From contig NZ_JALHAG010000001.1 of assembly GCF_022819085.1 (NCBI RefSeq), positions 1,447,395 to 1,511,394 of the forward strand: 64,000 nucleotides of DNA, read 5' to 3'. The notes beneath the pieces are model-generated. The model did no database searches, was not told the DNA's origin, and saw only the letters and a list, made by a program, of their open reading frames with translations. The position numbers were made by a program, and so were the translations under genes. Positions 45,453 to 53,562 of this stretch are shown one piece after another. This DNA comes from Planococcus ruber. Its GTDB lineage: Bacteria > Bacillota > Bacilli > Bacillales_A > Planococcaceae. Each line of letters starts with the position of its first letter. The stretch's first letter is position 1.

Positions 45453-48400
45453 TTAATCGTGCTGTTTTTTACGGAATTTCGCTGTCACTTCATAAACAAT
45501 CGGCACAATGACCAACGTCAATAGAGTGGAGCTGACAAGTCCGCCGATTACGGTGATGCCAAGTCCTTTAGAGATCAACCCGCCGCCGTCGCCTTCAGCG
45601 CCGATAGCAAGCGGAATCAATGCGCCAATGGTTGCAAGGGCCGTCATCAAAATCGGACGGAGACGCGTTACGCCGCCTTCAAGCAGGGCTTCGCGAGTCG
45701 TAAGTCCGGCTTTTTCCATATGGATAACCCGGTCAATCAATACAATGGCATTTGTGACTACGATACCGATCAGCATCAAGACACCGATTAAGGCATTGAC
45801 ACTCAATGACTCACCGGTAATCCAAAGCGCAACCAGCACACCGATAACCGTGAATGGCAGCGAGAATAGGATCGCGAATGGAGCCAAAGCGCCGCCGAAT
45901 GTGACGACGAGTACGAAGTAGACAATGGCGATCGCAGCTAGCATCGCTAAGCCGAGCTGGCTGAACGATTCATTGATTTGTTCGGTCACGCCGCCGTGGT
46001 CGATTGAAATGCCAGAAGGCAAGTCAAGATCCGCCACTTTTTCATCAATTTCCGTCGTGATGGCCGCTGCGTTGTTTCCAAGTACATCTGCAGTCAATGA
46101 CGCGTATATTTGGCCGTCTCTGCGGTTAATAGTATCAGGCGATTTGCCTTCTTCCACTTCCATCACATCGCCAACAGCAACGGTTGTGCCAAGGGCTGTC
46201 GGGATTTGGACGTTTGTTACATCATCAATTCCTGCATAAGTGGTTTCTTCAGTTTCAATATAAACATTAATGTCTTTGTCATCATTTTTAACAGTCGTCA
46301 AGATTGGCGCTTCGCCGACATTGCTTAATGCCATGCCGATTTGAGCAGCCGTCAGGCCTTTTTCACTCAGCGCTTGTTGATTCGCGACTAAAGTAAACTG
46401 GTCATAAGCTTCAGTCAAGCTTGATTCCGTGTTTTCCAATTCCTTATGATTTTCCATGATCGGCTGGATTTGATCAATAGCGGTTTGGATGTCTTCAAGA
46501 TTGTCGCCGTAGACGAATAATTCAAGTCCTGTGGCGCCCATGGCCGCAAAGTCAAGGCTGCTCCATTCGCCGGCTTCTGTATTTTCGTTCAGCGAATCAA
46601 TCAAGTTTGTGCTTTCTTCGCTGAATTCTTCAAAATCAGAATCGTATTCAATATAGAACAACGCGGAATTGTCTCCGCCGCCGCCCATCGCTGTCAACGG
46701 ATTGCCGCCGCCAAGCGAGTATTGGTACGAAGTGACGCCGTCGCGATCTGCAATTGCGCTTTCTGCTTCAAGCGCAATTTCTTCCACGTCTTCACGCGTC
46801 TGTCCAGGTTCCGGGCTGTAAGTAGCCATTACAAGTTTCTGTTCTTGTTCAGGCAAGAAACTTACCCCGATGACCGGCACTAAGAAAAGACTCGCTGCAA
46901 GAAGGACAGCAGCTCCGCCGAATGTAATGATCTTATGGTTCAAAGACCATTCCAAAATGCGTTTGTAGCCAGCAGCCATTTTTCCAGGCTTGTGTTCTTT
47001 TGTCACTGATTTAGTGGCATCCAAATTTTTCAATTGTTTGCCGTACATCAAATGGGCCATCATCGGAACGATTGTGACTGCAACGAGCAGGGATGCTGCA
47101 AGTGCGAAGACCACTGCAAGCGCGAATGGCAAGAACAATTCACCAATCTGTCCGTTGACAAGCGCCAGCGGCAAGAATACGGCAATCGTTACGACAGTAG
47201 AAGAAAAGATTGGAAGGAACATTTCACGTGTTGCTTCGCGAATCAATTCTTTGCCGCGCAGTTTTTCGCCTGGCAATGCCATACGGCGGTAAATATTTTC
47301 AATGACGACAATCGAGTCATCGATGACGCGCCCAATTGCTACGGTCAAAGCGCCAAGCGTCATGATATTTAAGGTAATATCGAGTTGGTTTAATAAGAAA
47401 ATCGCCATCAATAAAGAAAGCGGAATCGAAATGATCGAGATCAAAGTCGTTTTAAAGCTGCGCAAGAAGAGCAGGATGATGACAACGGCAAATAGGATGC
47501 CGTATAAGGCTTTGCTCAGCATAGTTTCAACTGATTGTTCGATCGGCTCTCCTTGGTCAAATGTTGTTGCCACAGTTAAATCGAAATCTTTTTCCAAATC
47601 CGTGATGACATCTTTGACGCCGTTTACAACCTCTACGGTATTGGCATCCGGAGATTTCACAATGGAAAGGCCGATTGATTCTTCGCCGTTCGTCCGTGAG
47701 ATGGACTCTGCTTCACTGACAACTTCAATTTCGGCTAACTCGCTTAATACGACAGTCGGAATTGCGGCTGCGGCCGGCACTTCAGCAGAAGGCGCTGCCG
47801 GTGCTGCAGATGGTGCCTCGGGTGCCGCAGCGCTTGGATCTTCTGGTGCGCCGGCTGCTGCATCGCCTGATGGGGCTTGCGCTGCCTGTGGAATCGCTGG
47901 GATTTGAAGGTTCTTCAAATCATCAACGGTTGTTACATTTCCATCAATGACCAAGTTTTTCAATTCGCCATCAAAATTCGTCAATCCTAATGGGAAAGTC
48001 AAGTTAGATCCTTGGATCAATTGCTGAATCGTTTCTTCTGTCAATCCATACTGGGCTAAAGCCGCTTCATCGAAAGTCATGGTCACTTTCTGGACACGCT
48101 GTCCAGAAACTTGAGCCTCAGACAATCCGTCGATGCCTTCGACAGCCGGGAGGACATGTTCTTCCACATCTGCCGTCAATTCTTCCAAAGAGCTGCCGGG
48201 CTTACTTACGCTTAGCGCAAGGACCGGGAAAGCATCTAAACTGACGCGGGATACTTCCGGATCGTTTGCAGCTTCCGGAATGGAAATCTGGGACAAAGCA
48301 TCTTCCAATTGGCGTGTCGCTTCGTCCATGTCCACTTCAAAAGCGTACTGGACTTGGATCGTAGAGGCATTTGCCAATGAAGTCGATGTCACCAGTTCGA

Positions 48401-48632
48401 CGCCATTCATATTTTGAATCCGCTGCTCCATCGGAATCGTGACTTCTTCCATGATTTCATCCGGTGCAGCACCTGGATACGTCGTGACAACAGTCACCGC
48501 AGGAAGCGTGATGCTTGGAATGGATTCTTGTTTCATGGTCAATCCAGCATAAAGGCCGGCGACAACAACCATGATCGTCAAAATCCAAATAGCAAACTTG
48601 TTGTTCAGTGAAAAATCAATGATTTTCTTCAA
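45453..48632 (-). CDS. RND-family efflux transporter (SwrC/YerP-like)
   Basis: About 1,059 residues; two repeats of one helix, a large extracytoplasmic porter domain and five helices. Seen: PSITLPAVTVVTTYPGAAPDEIMEEVTIPMEQ, ALTVAIGRVIDDSIVVIENIYRR with the intramembrane aspartates, and GVLMLIGIVVTNAIVLIDRV. Gram-positive members such as SwrC export surfactants and lipophilic compounds. Residues about 245-290 form an Ala/Pro-rich insertion. The likely start is TTG 48632, eight bases after AAGGAG; GTG 48641 overlaps that site. Co-transcribed with a tetR gene 14 bp upstream. Confidence 0.92.
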   Translation of the reverse strand: MKKIIDFSLNNKFAIWILTIMVVVAGLYAGLTMKQESIPSITLPAVTVVTTYPGAAPDEIMEEVTIPMEQRIQNMNGVELVTSTSLANASTIQVQYAFEVDMDEATRQLEDALSQISIPEAANDPEVSRVSLDAFPVLALSVSKPGSSLEELTADVEEHVLPAVEGIDGLSEAQVSGQRVQKVTMTFDEAALAQYGLTEETIQQLIQGSNLTFPLGLTNFDGELKNLVIDGNVTTVDDLKNLQIPAIPQAAQAPSGDAAAGAPEDPSAAAPEAPSAAPAAPSAEVPAAAAIPTVVLSELAEIEVVSEAESISRTNGEESIGLSIVKSPDANTVEVVNGVKDVITDLEKDFDLTVATTFDQGEPIEQSVETMLSKALYGILFAVVIILLFLRSFKTTLISIISIPLSLLMAIFLLNQLDITLNIMTLGALTVAIGRVIDDSIVVIENIYRRMALPGEKLRGKELIREATREMFLPIFSSTVVTIAVFLPLALVNGQIGELFLPFALAVVFALAASLLVAVTIVPMMAHLMYGKQLKNLDATKSVTKEHKPGKMAAGYKRILEWSLNHKIITFGGAAVLLAASLFLVPVIGVSFLPEQEQKLVMATYSPEPGQTREDVEEIALEAESAIADRDGVTSYQYSLGGGNPLTAMGGGGDNSALFYIEYDSDFEEFSEESTNLIDSLNENTEAGEWSSLDFAAMGATGLELFVYGDNLEDIQTAIDQIQPIMENHKELENTESSLTEAYDQFTLVANQQALSEKGLTAAQIGMALSNVGEAPILTTVKNDDKDINVYIETEETTYAGIDDVTNVQIPTALGTTVAVGDVMEVEEGKSPDTINRRDGQIYASLTADVLGNNAAAITTEIDEKVADLDLPSGISIDHGGVTEQINESFSQLGLAMLAAIAIVYFVLVVTFGGALAPFAILFSLPFTVIGVLVALWITGESLSVNALIGVLMLIGIVVTNAIVLIDRVIHMEKAGLTTREALLEGGVTRLRPILMTALATIGALIPLAIGAEGDGGGLISKGLGITVIGGLVSSTLLTLVIVPIVYEVTAKFRKKQHD

Positions 48633-48645
48633 TCGATACACTCCT

Positions 48646-49464
48646 TCAAATGAACTTTTCTAAAGTTGAAAGTTCGGTTGCTAATGATTCTTCTTGTTTT
48701 AAATAGTCCAGTAAGGCCTCGACCAAAAATGCCTTGGCATCTTGTTTGGCCATTTCTTCCTTCAACATCAGAAAAGCGGATAAGTGCTTTTCCCGTTGGG
48801 AAGAAGTTTGTTTGATCTGTTCTTCCAATTGGTTGTAAGCTTCTTCAAGTGGAGAAATGGTGGAGGTAAAGCCGGTCAGAACGTGTTGGATCTTTTCCGA
48901 GTGGTTAACGATGGCATCAAGGCTGGCAACGATAAATTCAGCCAGAAGCTCCTTGTTGATCGGCCGGTTCTCAAAAATCAAATAAAAATAATACTCCTTT
49001 TTAATCCCTTCATAGACGGTCACCAAATCGTAGATGAAAGGTTTGGCTCGGTCCCCATAGACTTCGAGCAAACTATATTTATGTAAGACTAACTGCGCCA
49101 TCCGAAGTTCTTGCAGCAAATTTTGCATAAGTTCATTGTCGTATGCCGGGAAATCCTTGAAGACCATTAAAAAGAATTCCTTGTTCATCACTGTCCGCTC
49201 AATTTCAAGCAATAATTTTTTCTTGAAAAATTCCCGGTTAGTCAAGCCGGATTCGAAGTCGGCGCTATTTAAATCTCTCGTCAAATCCTCGTGGTATTGT
49301 TTGAGGATTTCAACGAAGATGCCTTCTTTCGAATCAAAGTGCTTGTAAAAAGCGCCTTTTGATATTCCCGCTGCCTTCGCTATTTCCTGGACAGATGTTT
49401 GATGAAATCCTTTGATGGAAAAGAAATGTACAGCATGATTCATCAATTCCTGCCGTTTGTCCAT
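48646..49464 (-). CDS. TetR/AcrR-family repressor of the RND pump
   Basis: 272 residues, long for the family. N-terminal helix-turn-helix: RQELMNHAVHFFSIKGFHQTSVQEIAKAAGISKGAFYKHFDSKEGIF; the large C-terminal ligand-binding region has a coiled-coil-like end (LEEAYNQLEEQIKQTSSQREKHLSAF). ATG 49464 follows AAGGAGG. Two candidate operators lie directly upstream (49480-49514), so autoregulation and control of the pump gene are expected. Confidence 0.88.
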   Translation of the reverse strand: MDKRQELMNHAVHFFSIKGFHQTSVQEIAKAAGISKGAFYKHFDSKEGIFVEILKQYHEDLTRDLNSADFESGLTNREFFKKKLLLEIERTVMNKEFFLMVFKDFPAYDNELMQNLLQELRMAQLVLHKYSLLEVYGDRAKPFIYDLVTVYEGIKKEYYFYLIFENRPINKELLAEFIVASLDAIVNHSEKIQHVLTGFTSTISPLEEAYNQLEEQIKQTSSQREKHLSAFLMLKEEMAKQDAKAFLVEALLDYLKQEESLATELSTLEKFI

Positions 49465-49479
49465 AACACCCCTCCTTAA

Positions 49480-49548
49480 AACCAATTGGTCATTTTAAGT
49501 AACCCTTCGGTCATACTTTAGGATAAAGCTTGAAAAAAATTGAGTCAA
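49480..49548 (-). promoter_or_regulatory. Promoter and twin operators of the TetR-RND operon
   Basis: Minus strand: TTGACT (49543-49548), 17 bp, TATCCT (49520-49525). Downstream are two related sites, TGACC-AATT-GGTT (49480-49493) and TGACCGAAGGGTTA (49500-49514), about 20 bp apart centre to centre, i.e. on the same helix face. Confidence 0.65.
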
Positions 49549-49701
49549 TTTATAGGGACTTATATCGTGTGTCTATTTTGTGTCTTGAAAAAGCGCTGAA
49601 CGGACAGTGCGTTTTCCGCGAAAAATTAGGGTAAATAGAAAGAAACAGCAAATACTTGGCAGCATTCCATCAAAAGTAATTCGAAGAAGGGAAGGTTTTA
49701 A

Positions 49702-50223
49702 ATGGCTTCGTATTTATTGTCTGGACCGACTGTGGAATATAGAGTGGAACAGCCGTACGCAGCAATCCCCATTCAAGCGGCCTTAGAGGAGTGGAATAAA
49801 ACCACCGCTTTAGTGCCTGAACTCTTTCAGTGGCTGGAGAACAAAAACGCACTGCCGGCAGGCGCACCGTTCTATCGATATTGGTGCCTTGGAGATGGCA
49901 AAAGTGAATTCGATCTGGAAGTTGGAGTGCCACTGGAAAGCATGGTTGCCGGCGATGAACGGGTCATTGCCAGTTCGATTCCTGAAGGGTCTTATGTTTG
50001 CGCTATCCATAGAGGGCATCCGGATACGCTTGCGGATTCCGTGCATGAAGTAGAAAAATGGGCGGAAAAGGAAGGCTTGTCTTTCGATAAACGCTTTGAA
50101 GGGAATATTGAAATTTGGAATGGGCGCTTCGAACAATATTTAACAGATCCTGAAACGGAACCGGATTTAACCAAATGGGAAATTGAGCTATCTTTTTTAA
50201 TTTTGCGCGATGAAATCGCATAA
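49702..50223 (+). CDS. GyrI-like / AraC effector-binding domain protein
   Basis: 173 residues with the GyrI-like small-molecule-binding layout: ALEEWNKTTALVPELFQWLENKNA, APFYRYWCLGDGKSEFDLEVGVPLE, IPEGSYVCAIHRGHPDTLADSVHEVEKWAEKEGL and a C-terminal EIELSFLIL strand. No DNA-binding domain, so it is the stand-alone form. Possible roles include ligand binding or hydrolysis; function is not assigned. Confidence 0.8.
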   Translation: MASYLLSGPTVEYRVEQPYAAIPIQAALEEWNKTTALVPELFQWLENKNALPAGAPFYRYWCLGDGKSEFDLEVGVPLESMVAGDERVIASSIPEGSYVCAIHRGHPDTLADSVHEVEKWAEKEGLSFDKRFEGNIEIWNGRFEQYLTDPETEPDLTKWEIELSFLILRDEIA

Positions 50224-50255
50224 AAAATGGTCCTGAATATCCGGAACGGTGTGAT

Positions 50256-50281
50256 AAACGAAAGGTTTACTCAACCGTATA
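50256..50281 (+). promoter_or_regulatory. ECF-sigma-like promoter of the small sigma factor gene
   Basis: TGATAAAC (50252-50259), 16 bp, CGTATA (50276-50281): the AAAC-N16-CGTA arrangement of SigW/SigM-type promoters. The expected transcript begins near 50288. Confidence 0.5.
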
Positions 50282-50410
50282 GGGAAATTGAATCGTTTAA
50301 ATCAGCTGCGTGATGGCTTGAATGCCCAAAACCGGTTTTTGCTGCTGGAAAATTCAACCGCTATTCTGGTGATACCCGGGAATACAAAGGATATCCAGAA
50401 GGATGGGAAC

Positions 50411-50908
50411 TTGAAAGAATACGAAGAATTAGACGCTCAGTATGCACCCATGATCAACGCCCTCATGCGGAAGCTCCACATCTACCGAGACTACGAAAGC
50501 TTTCGCCAAGTGGGGAAAATTGCGCTTTGGCAAGCGAGCATCCGCTATGATGAATCGAAAGGGAATTTTACCGCATTTGCTTATCGGACCATTCATGGAG
50601 CGATGCTAGACCATTTGAAGAAAGAGGCGAAATATATTGAACGGAATCTCGTGCAGCAAAACCATGAATTTGATGACTTGGTTTTCTGCATGGAGGAAGA
50701 TGAATTGCCGGAATGGATAGATGCCCGCTATTTAAAGAACGGCGAAAAAAGATTGCTGGAAGAACTTTTCGTTAAAGGAACCAGTTTAACAGGGCTCGCC
50801 GCCAGTGAAGGAGTTTCGCTGGCTGGCATGAAAAAAAGAAGGGAGCGTGTATTAAAAAAGCTTAAAGAAAATATAGGCCCGGACCAAATCGCATTATCTA
50901 GGCAATAG
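50411..50908 (+). CDS. Small sigma-70-family RNA polymerase sigma factor
   Basis: About 165 residues from TTG 50411 (AAGGA about 9 nt upstream). Region 2: YAPMINALMRKLHIYRDYESFRQVGKIALWQASIRYDESKGNFTAFAYRTIHGAMLDHLKKEAKY, with the core-binding and -10 recognition helices; region 4 helix-turn-helix: LLEELFVKGTSLTGLAASEGVSLAGMKKRRERVLKKL. No regions 1 or 3, so ECF-like. The frame opens at TTG 50288, but that is at the predicted transcription start, so a start there is unlikely. No anti-sigma gene is adjacent. Confidence 0.8.
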   Translation: MKEYEELDAQYAPMINALMRKLHIYRDYESFRQVGKIALWQASIRYDESKGNFTAFAYRTIHGAMLDHLKKEAKYIERNLVQQNHEFDDLVFCMEEDELPEWIDARYLKNGEKRLLEELFVKGTSLTGLAASEGVSLAGMKKRRERVLKKLKENIGPDQIALSRQ

Positions 50909-50963
50909 CAACGCTTTAGCGGCCCATGTCAGGCAATTGGCAAATTTAAAGTTTGAGTCGACC

Positions 50964-51001
50964 AAAAAAATTCCGGAGAAGAAATTCTCCGGAATTTTTT
51001 A
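50964..51001. terminator. Bidirectional terminator
   Basis: AAAAAAATTCCGGAGAA with TTCTCCGGAATTTTTT, a perfect palindromic stem. Confidence 0.93.
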
Positions 51002-51877
51002 TGGTTTCTTATCCGTTAGCTGTTTCACAAAAGGAAGGACGGCTTGTTCTTTCAGCTTGGCTTCAAACATGATGTCCGCATCCGTCCCTTTTAAAAGCAG
51101 CAGCAGTTCATCAAAATCTTCTTGGGTAACAATATTATGATGCCGCAAGTCTGTAAATCCTTCTTTTCCGGTGCTGATGTGGATTTTGGGAATGCCATAG
51201 CCTTCCCAAGTGGCCAGAATTTCGGCGTAGTCGACAGGGCTTCCATCGTTATTGCAATTATGGTGATGGATGTCAAAGCAAATCGGCACTCCGCATAATT
51301 TGTTGACATCTAGAACGTCGCGCACCGTAAAGGTTTTATCGTCATTTTCTAAACGGAGCCGTTTTTTAATACTGGCTGGCAATAAAGCATAGTTTTCTGC
51401 AAACCTGATTTTGGCCCGTTCTTTATCTCCGTAGGCACCGCCAGTGTGGACAATCAAGTCATTGCCGCCTAACAATGCAATGAGCCGGTCGTGATACACC
51501 AAATCTTCGACGGATTTCTTTACCACTTCCGGTTTCGGGGAATTCAAGACCGTGTATTGGCCGGGATGCATGGAAATGCGCATTCTATGCGTTTCTGCCA
51601 GTTCCCGTATTTGAGCGGCGATCGAAAGGAAGTCCGGATCTTCCCACCAAATCCAATCATTGATGGGATGGGTGGAAAGAGGAATCATCGAACTTGAAGC
51701 ACGATAGAAAAAAATATCATGTTCCAGATTCCATTGCAGGATTTCGAAAGTCGTTTGCATATTTTTCAGCGTTAACTCTTTAATTTTTGCTGTTCCTTCA
51801 GTTTCTGCTGTTGCAACACGCAAAGTGCGGAAAACGGTTTTCAATTCAGTATTCATACAAGCATAACCCAGCCTCAT
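50999..51877 (-). CDS. uvsE: UV damage endonuclease
   Basis: 292 residues. Seen: MRLGYACMNTEL, IRMSMHPGQYTVLNSP-like segment (RISMHPGQYTVLNSP), DLIVHTGGAYGDKERAK, RLENDDKTFTVRDVL, CFDIHHHNCNND and DIMFEAKLKE; the H, E and D residues form the metal site of the UvsE/Uve1 TIM barrel. It nicks DNA 5' of UV photoproducts. ATG 51877 has AAGGAG upstream; the longer frame to 51934 is not needed. Confidence 0.94.
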   Translation of the reverse strand: MRLGYACMNTELKTVFRTLRVATAETEGTAKIKELTLKNMQTTFEILQWNLEHDIFFYRASSSMIPLSTHPINDWIWWEDPDFLSIAAQIRELAETHRMRISMHPGQYTVLNSPKPEVVKKSVEDLVYHDRLIALLGGNDLIVHTGGAYGDKERAKIRFAENYALLPASIKKRLRLENDDKTFTVRDVLDVNKLCGVPICFDIHHHNCNNDGSPVDYAEILATWEGYGIPKIHISTGKEGFTDLRHHNIVTQEDFDELLLLLKGTDADIMFEAKLKEQAVLPFVKQLTDKKP

Positions 51878-52015
51878 ATTGTTCAACTCCTTAAAAGCTG
51901 TATACCCAACTTTCCTATGGTCTATCGGATACAAAAAAAATTAGGGCTTTTGGAGAAAATACTTTCTACAAGGGTAAAGGAGAGGAAAAGCAATATTTCG
52001 AGGAGGCAGGAATTG

Positions 52016-52501
52016 ATGAGGGCAGAAATTATTCAAGATAAGCAAGGCTATACAGCAACATTTTCACGCACTTTGGCGCATACACCCCAATCAGTTTGGC
52101 AAATGCTGACCGACAATCAAAAGCTTAAGCAATGGTTCTCCGAGTTATCGGTAGAGGACTTAAAGGAAGGCGGAACGATGCGATTCGATTTCGAAGGCGG
52201 GTCTTATGAGGAATTGGCGATTCTGGAGTATGAGGAAGGAAGCATCCTGGGTTTTGAATGGTGGAAAGACCAAGTCCATTTTGAAGTGCGGTCTCTAAAT
52301 GGCGACACCCAGCTTCTGTTAATCGAAACGATTCGCCAAATTACGCCTCACACGGCTAAAGAACTTACGGGTTGGCATGTGTGCCTGGATGTTATTCAAG
52401 CGCGATTGGATGGTGAAGAGATCGACCGAGATCAGGAATGGCAAAAAGAACTTCCGGAATATGAACGGCTGCTGGATAGCCTGACCGGTTCGTTAGGATA
52501 A
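52016..52501 (+). CDS. SRPBCC (AHSA1-type) domain protein
   Basis: 161 residues. TFSRTLAHTPQSVWQMLTDNQKLKQWFSELSVEDLKEGGTMRFDFEGG, FEWWKDQVHFEVRS and TAKELTGWHVCLDVIQARLDG are typical of the START/Bet v1-like AHSA1 family, which binds hydrophobic ligands or Hsp90. Function here is unknown. ATG 52016 has GAGGAGG upstream. Divergent from uvsE. Confidence 0.82.
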   Translation: MRAEIIQDKQGYTATFSRTLAHTPQSVWQMLTDNQKLKQWFSELSVEDLKEGGTMRFDFEGGSYEELAILEYEEGSILGFEWWKDQVHFEVRSLNGDTQLLLIETIRQITPHTAKELTGWHVCLDVIQARLDGEEIDRDQEWQKELPEYERLLDSLTGSLG

Positions 52502-52505
52502 AGAA

Positions 52506-52542
52506 AAAGCCAAAGCTGATGAGAAATCGGCTTTGGCTTTTA
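52506..52542. terminator. Bidirectional terminator
   Basis: AAAAGCCAAAGC / GCTTTGGCTTTT, perfect 12-bp stem between converging genes. Confidence 0.92.
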
Positions 52543-53307
52543 TTAGGAATGGCTGATTTTAAAATTGAAAACTTGTTCCCCTTTTAAATGCCCATTCTGA
52601 TAAACGCGTTCTGCGAACGTCAGGTGATTATCCATATTGACAGCTACGATGGTGGAAGAACGGGTTCCGTAGTCAGCGGTTTTAATGAACATCGGGGAGA
52701 GTATTTTTTCAAATTCCAAGCCAACGCCAGTATGGGGCAATGCTGTTTCGTCCGCCTGTTCTGCATCTGCGAGCAGTTCAAAAAGCTGGTCCAGGTCGAG
52801 CTCCAGATTGGCGGAAAGGTAACGCTCCAAATGCTTTTTGCCTTTGACGACTTTCGGCCACGGCGTATTCAAAAAATGATTGCTGAGTCCATGGACGCCC
52901 TGATCGATAGAAGAAAGTCTTTTATCAATATTGTTGTAATAGAAAAGTTCATCCGCTGTGCCGGCAATCAAATTGAAGCCTGTATAATCTTCAGCAATTA
53001 AAGAACCTAAAAAAACTTCAGGGGAAGCGTTGGTGCTTAAAAAATTCCGCACAATCGCACCACGTGATAATTTTCCGGTTTCCGGCATGGAAGGGTCTCG
53101 GAAATTCGTGAGTGCTGCAATTCTTCCGGTCTTCGTGACACCGAGCCAGGTGCCCATCTGCAACAGATCACGGCCGGCTAAGAGATCCGGTGCATCGTTC
53201 CAATAATGCGCCTTTTCAGTCGGCCTTTTGTAAAATTCGTCGCGGTTCGCGGCAATCACCAGTTTGTAGCGGGGGTGATCCTGGAAACTGAAATTGATTA
53301 AGCACAT
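52543..53307 (-). CDS. NRDE (TANGO2-like) family protein
   Basis: 254 residues starting MCLINFSFQDHPRYKLVIAANRDEFYKRPT with the family's NRDE motif, then LLAGRDLLQMGTWLGVTKTGRIAALTNFRDP and GVHGLSNHFLNTPWPKV. The N-terminal cysteine after processing could act as an Ntn-type nucleophile, as proposed for the family. Biological role is not established in bacteria. ATG 53307 follows AAAGGAG. Confidence 0.9.
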   Translation of the reverse strand: MCLINFSFQDHPRYKLVIAANRDEFYKRPTEKAHYWNDAPDLLAGRDLLQMGTWLGVTKTGRIAALTNFRDPSMPETGKLSRGAIVRNFLSTNASPEVFLGSLIAEDYTGFNLIAGTADELFYYNNIDKRLSSIDQGVHGLSNHFLNTPWPKVVKGKKHLERYLSANLELDLDQLFELLADAEQADETALPHTGVGLEFEKILSPMFIKTADYGTRSSTIVAVNMDNHLTFAERVYQNGHLKGEQVFNFKISHS

Positions 53308-53562
53308 CGCCTTCACTCCTTTTGTTTTCATTATATAGAAGGAAGTAAAATGAAAACAGAAAAGAAGATTGAAAATTTCGAGACAAATACGGAAGTTATT
53401 GATTAGCTAAAAGTTTTTGGGGGAATAGATAAGTAGAAACGTATAAGAAATTTTATTTAATATAGGAAAAATAATCCAATAAAATAAATGGATTTAGTAT
53501 ATAATGACTATTACTAAAGTACATATCTGATTTTTCATGATGTATGAAGGCGGTGTTAAAAG

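Noticed and set aside
47302..47907. 201-codon plus-strand frame opposite the RND gene
   Set aside because: It is the antisense of the Ala/Pro-rich insertion and porter domain; no ribosome site, and the RND frame explains the sequence.
53469..53505. AAATAATCC and TATAAT upstream of the GGDEF-EAL gene as a further copy of the EPS box
   Set aside because: Only one imperfect half-site and no second or downstream block; too weak in AT-rich sequence.
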